Shown here in pieces: positions 41,045 to 43,930 of a DNA stretch of 43,930 bases (position 1 is the first letter of the stretch; every line of letters begins with the position of its first letter). The notes beneath the pieces were generated by a model. It did no database searches and was not told where the DNA came from. It saw only the letters and a list, made by a program, of their open reading frames with translations. A program made the translations under genes and the position numbers. The stretch is from Candidatus Symbiothrix dinenymphae (GTDB lineage: Bacteria > Bacteroidota > Bacteroidia > Bacteroidales > Azobacteroidaceae): contig BBRT01000152.1 of the NCBI GenBank assembly GCA_001417715.1, positions 1 through 43,930 of the forward strand. Reading direction: 5' to 3'.

Positions 41045-43696
41045 ATGAAAACAATAAGTAAGTGTTTTTTAGCAGTGTGTATGTTGTCAGGCGTCAATGC
41101 CTACGGTAACGACGAAATCCGCCCGTATTCCATCCTGCCCGAACCGCAGCAAGTGGCATACACCACCGGTTCTTTCAAACTGAAAGATAAACTGACAATC
41201 GCATTCCCACCAAAATTGGCAAACGAAGCAACATTGTGTAGAGACGTGGCGCGCCACGTCTCCGCCGCCATCAACCCCATCCTGCAAAAAGGTCAAAAAT
41301 CAGGCGACATCACCCTCGTGTTAGATGCCTCAGTATTGCCTCAAAAGCCTGAAGGGTATATTTTGGATATTCAGTCGAAAGGGATTGTTATTAAGGCTAA
41401 TGCGCCTGCTGGTATTTTGTATGGTATTCAAACTTTGCGGCAATTGCTTGAGGCTTCATTGGCGGCGGCGGAGACGTGGCACGCCACGTCTCTACAATGC
41501 GGTACGATTACGGATTATCCTACTTTGGGGTGGCGTGCCTTGATGTTGGACGAGTCTCGCTATTTTCATGGGAAGGAGGCTGTGTTCAGATTGTTGGATA
41601 ATATGGCTCGGTTAAAGTTGAATGTTTTTCAATGGCATATTGTGGATTCTGACGGTTGGCGCATCGAAATCAAAAAATATCCCGAACTGACAAAAACAGG
41701 CGCTCACCGCGATTCAACAATAAAAAAAGGATGGTGGGATGTTGGTTACGAACACGGTTATTTGGAACGCAAACCCCACGGCGGTTTTTATACGCAGGAC
41801 GAAATCAGGGAAGTGGTGGCTTATGCCGCTGCCCGCCACATTACCATTGTGCCTGAAATAGAAATGCCGGGGCATGGCGATGCAGCCATTAACTCCTATC
41901 CGTGGTTGGGAGTACCCAAAGTAGGTACCCAAAAGACACGCGACAATCTCATGGGAACGTATGTATTTGATGTAACCGACCCCAAAGTCATTGAGTTTTT
42001 TCACAATGTACTCACAGAGGTGATGGCTTTATTTCCGAGCAAGGTGATTCATATCGGTGGGGATGAGGTGCATTTTGATTATTGGAAAAATTCGCCTGCT
42101 GTCAGCCAATATATGAAGGAGAAGGGCTTCAAAACACCTGCCGACCTGCAAGTTGACTTTACCAACAAAATGTCGCAATGGCTTACTTCCAAAAAACGAA
42201 ATATGATGGGATGGAACGAAATAACCGGTGCAGATGTTCAGGGGGGAAATAATGACCACACTACCGGACAGCGTCTTGCCCCCGGTACTGTTGTTCAATT
42301 TTGGAAGGGCGACCTGTCCCTCATCAAAAAAGCAATAGATGATGGCTATAATGTGGTTAATTCGCAACATCAATTTACGTATTTAGATTACACCTATAAA
42401 AGCCTCTCGTTAGAAAAAGCTTATTCATTCAACCCTGTGCCCAAAAGTCTGACGGATGAACAGAAAAAAAGCGTGCTGGGCTTGGGTTGTCAGCTGTGGA
42501 CAGAGTTTGTGCCCGACGAAAATGCCTTGAATTACAGGGTCTATCCCCGCATAGCTGCTTATGCCGAAGTGGGGTGGACGGCGCCGGACAAAAAAGATTA
42601 CAAGCGTTTCCTGAAATCCCTGGATTATTTTCTGGCAGAATGGAAGAAACAGGGTATTGAGTATGGTCAAATTCAAACTGCCGCCCTGGATTGGGGAGAG
42701 AAACGATGGAAAGACCTGCCTGAAAACCCATTGATAGACCCCGAAGTTTATGGGCTGCAGGAATTGGTTATCGGCGACCCGCAAATTTTGCTACCCGGTA
42801 AGTTTGACGACAAATGGCATGCCTTTTTTCATGGTTTTTCGCATGATACAAAATGGCACAGCTGGTTTTTTCACTCCGTTTCAAAAGACGGACTTCACTG
42901 GGCAGATGCTTCCCATGCAGAAGGGGAAATTGGCGTACAATACATTTTCTGCGATGGCGACCGCTGGATACAGTATTATTCGGCTACCACCGAATATAAA
43001 GACCCGAAAACGGGAAAACAATATCACGTTGTGATACGTGCCAGGACAACGACCGATTTTAAAACATGGTCGGAACCTGTTACGCTTGTAGTGCCGGATT
43101 TGCCAAAAGAACGTGAGGGACCACGAATAGAAGCGCGCAATCCATGTGTCATCCTATTACCGGATGGTCGCTACAGGATGTATTACAGTGGCGGCACGGT
43201 TTTCTTGAACGATGCCGGTTATGAGGAACCAAAAAATATTTTTTGTGCCGAGGCCGATAATCCGCTGGGTCCGTTCATAAAAAGAGAAGAGCCTATTCTG
43301 GAGCCGGACGTAAATTTGCCGTTCCGAAACTTTGGATGCGGCGGTTTTAAGGTATTTGGCTATAAAAAGGGGTACGTAGCTTTTTATAATCCTATTTATA
43401 TTGATGCGGAAGGCAAATCACGCTCGGAAATCCGTCTGTTGTCGAGTGACGACGGTCTGCAATGGAAAGAAGCCGATTGTAATCCGATTGTCAAACCCGA
43501 CGCGAATATCCCTTGGCGTTCGGCGATTATTTATCAGTTGGACGTCGTGCATTGGGAAAATTCGCTGCTGATGTATTTCAACGCTCGCGAAGGCTGGCGC
43601 GGCGGCGCTGAGCGAATAGGGGCGGTCAAGCTGAATTTGAATGGCGAGGCACCTGCTGTGAAGTTGGAGAAGTCATTTAATAAGCAATCGAAATAG
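41045..43696 (+). CDS. GH20 beta-N-acetylhexosaminidase fused to a beta-propeller glycosidase-like domain
   Basis: 883 aa with signal peptide (MKTISKCFLAVCMLSGVNA). Residues 25-150: GH20b accessory domain (SILPEPQQVAYTTGSFKL). About 150-545: GH20 barrel with LGWRALMLDESRYFHG, EIEMPGHGDAA, the catalytic pair D340-E341 in HIGGDEVHFDYW, and LGCQLWTEFV. About 570-870: a five-bladed propeller-type domain resembling GH43/GH130-like enzymes (DPQILLPGKFDDKWHAFFHGF, SKDGLHW, EARNPCVILLPDGRYRMYYSGG, LLSSDDGLQWKEA). The GH20 part removes terminal GlcNAc/GalNAc; activity of the second part is unproven. Two palindromic repeats lie inside the N-terminal region and encode CRDVARHVSAA and ETWHATSL. Confidence 0.9.
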   Translation: MKTISKCFLAVCMLSGVNAYGNDEIRPYSILPEPQQVAYTTGSFKLKDKLTIAFPPKLANEATLCRDVARHVSAAINPILQKGQKSGDITLVLDASVLPQKPEGYILDIQSKGIVIKANAPAGILYGIQTLRQLLEASLAAAETWHATSLQCGTITDYPTLGWRALMLDESRYFHGKEAVFRLLDNMARLKLNVFQWHIVDSDGWRIEIKKYPELTKTGAHRDSTIKKGWWDVGYEHGYLERKPHGGFYTQDEIREVVAYAAARHITIVPEIEMPGHGDAAINSYPWLGVPKVGTQKTRDNLMGTYVFDVTDPKVIEFFHNVLTEVMALFPSKVIHIGGDEVHFDYWKNSPAVSQYMKEKGFKTPADLQVDFTNKMSQWLTSKKRNMMGWNEITGADVQGGNNDHTTGQRLAPGTVVQFWKGDLSLIKKAIDDGYNVVNSQHQFTYLDYTYKSLSLEKAYSFNPVPKSLTDEQKKSVLGLGCQLWTEFVPDENALNYRVYPRIAAYAEVGWTAPDKKDYKRFLKSLDYFLAEWKKQGIEYGQIQTAALDWGEKRWKDLPENPLIDPEVYGLQELVIGDPQILLPGKFDDKWHAFFHGFSHDTKWHSWFFHSVSKDGLHWADASHAEGEIGVQYIFCDGDRWIQYYSATTEYKDPKTGKQYHVVIRARTTTDFKTWSEPVTLVVPDLPKEREGPRIEARNPCVILLPDGRYRMYYSGGTVFLNDAGYEEPKNIFCAEADNPLGPFIKREEPILEPDVNLPFRNFGCGGFKVFGYKKGYVAFYNPIYIDAEGKSRSEIRLLSSDDGLQWKEADCNPIVKPDANIPWRSAIIYQLDVVHWENSLLMYFNAREGWRGGAERIGAVKLNLNGEAPAVKLEKSFNKQSK
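41241..41262. repeat. Palindromic repeat element in the GH20 gene (first)
   Basis: Perfect palindrome GAGACGTGGCG / CGCCACGTCTC, preceded by GTA and followed by CGCCGCC. Same core as in susD at 8999. It encodes RDVARHV. Confidence 0.88.
41471..41492. repeat. Palindromic repeat element in the GH20 gene (second, inverted flanks)
   Basis: Arms GAGACGTGGC and GCCACGTCTC around AC. It is preceded by GGCGGCG and followed by TACAATG, the reverse complement of the flanks of the first copy. It encodes ETWHATS. Confidence 0.88.
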
Positions 43697-43713
43697 CGCA
43701 GGGCGGGGTCGTT

Positions 43714-43930
43714 TTAATCAATCACTATCACCACCCGCCTGTTTCTCTTCCTGTTTGCTTCACCGGCATTTGGTGCGACCGGCTTTGTTGCTGCTTTTGC
43801 TATGGTGGTGATGCGGTTGGCGGCGATGCCTTTTTGGACGAGGTAGTTTTTGGCGATTTCGGCACGCTTTTGGGCTATTGACATATTGACGAGGTGGGTG
43901 CCGAAGTCGCAGGTATGACCTTCGATGATG
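43714..43930 (-). CDS. OmpA-family protein, C-terminal end (runs off the window)
   Basis: The last 72 codons of a minus-strand gene. The peptide IIEGHTCDFGTHLVNM, SIAQKRAEIAKNYLVQKGIA and NRKRNRRVVIVID is the end of an OmpA-like peptidoglycan-binding domain, with the usual GHTC(D) turn and the NRRVVI(V) end. The N-terminal part lies outside. It is convergent with the GH20 gene. Confidence 0.88.
   Translation of the reverse strand, partial: IIEGHTCDFGTHLVNMSIAQKRAEIAKNYLVQKGIAANRITTIAKAATKPVAPNAGEANRKRNRRVVIVID

Overview
The window looks like a chromosome segment of a Bacteroidota bacterium, probably of the order Bacteroidales. The evidence is a SusC/SusD pair, DUF4998- and DUF5000-type surface lipoproteins, a type IX secretion sorting domain, a LiaF-like/LytTR pair, KdsC, a long TamB-like protein, and many promoters with the Bacteroidota -7 box TAnnTTTG (mostly TACCTTTG). 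The species cannot be named from the sequence alone.

Layout. 1-68 is the start of an IS transposase that runs off the window. 169-12306 (minus strand) is a polysaccharide utilization locus: susC, susD, two lipoproteins with C-terminal discoidin-like domains, three tandem GH5-like glycosidases and a DUF4380 lipoprotein. 12422-13819 is a 5'-truncated AAA-ATPase/PD-(D/E)XK gene that ends exactly at a palindrome-rich mobile element (13820-14212). 14296-23826 holds ilvE, a liaF-like/lytTR pair (minus), a GH127-araD arabinose pair, an ORF6N gene with a decayed partial copy beside it, argH, a RhuM-family gene, a small lipoprotein and kdsC. 23848-30111 (minus) holds tamB-like, a secreted protein, coaE, a cdaR remnant, yajC and tRNA-Lys. 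30211-34773 is a giant LRR/Ig-repeat T9SS cargo gene. 34950-38813 is an SGNH esterase plus a GH2 enzyme. 38896-39230 is a second copy of the mobile element. 39308-43696 (plus) encodes a TIM-barrel isomerase-like protein, an alpha/beta hydrolase and a GH20 enzyme fused to a beta-propeller. The end of an OmpA-family gene closes the window.

The genes mostly serve capture and breakdown of complex glycans (SusCD import, GH5, GH2, GH20, GH127, esterases) and feeding of pentose into metabolism (AraD), interspersed with amino-acid, LPS, CoA and secretion housekeeping genes.

The most unusual content is repeat-driven. (1) A 14-G tract puts the susC signal peptide out of frame with the receptor, which looks like an OFF phase of a slippage switch or a homopolymer error. 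(2) A short palindrome, AGACGTGGCGCGCCACGTCT, is inserted in frame in susD and twice in the GH20 gene. (3) Two copies of a composite palindromic element with terminal inverted repeats occur about 25 kb apart. (4) Perfect palindromes lie inside the ORF6N and RhuM coding regions, and the ORF6N palindrome is kept by compensatory changes in its pseudogene copy.
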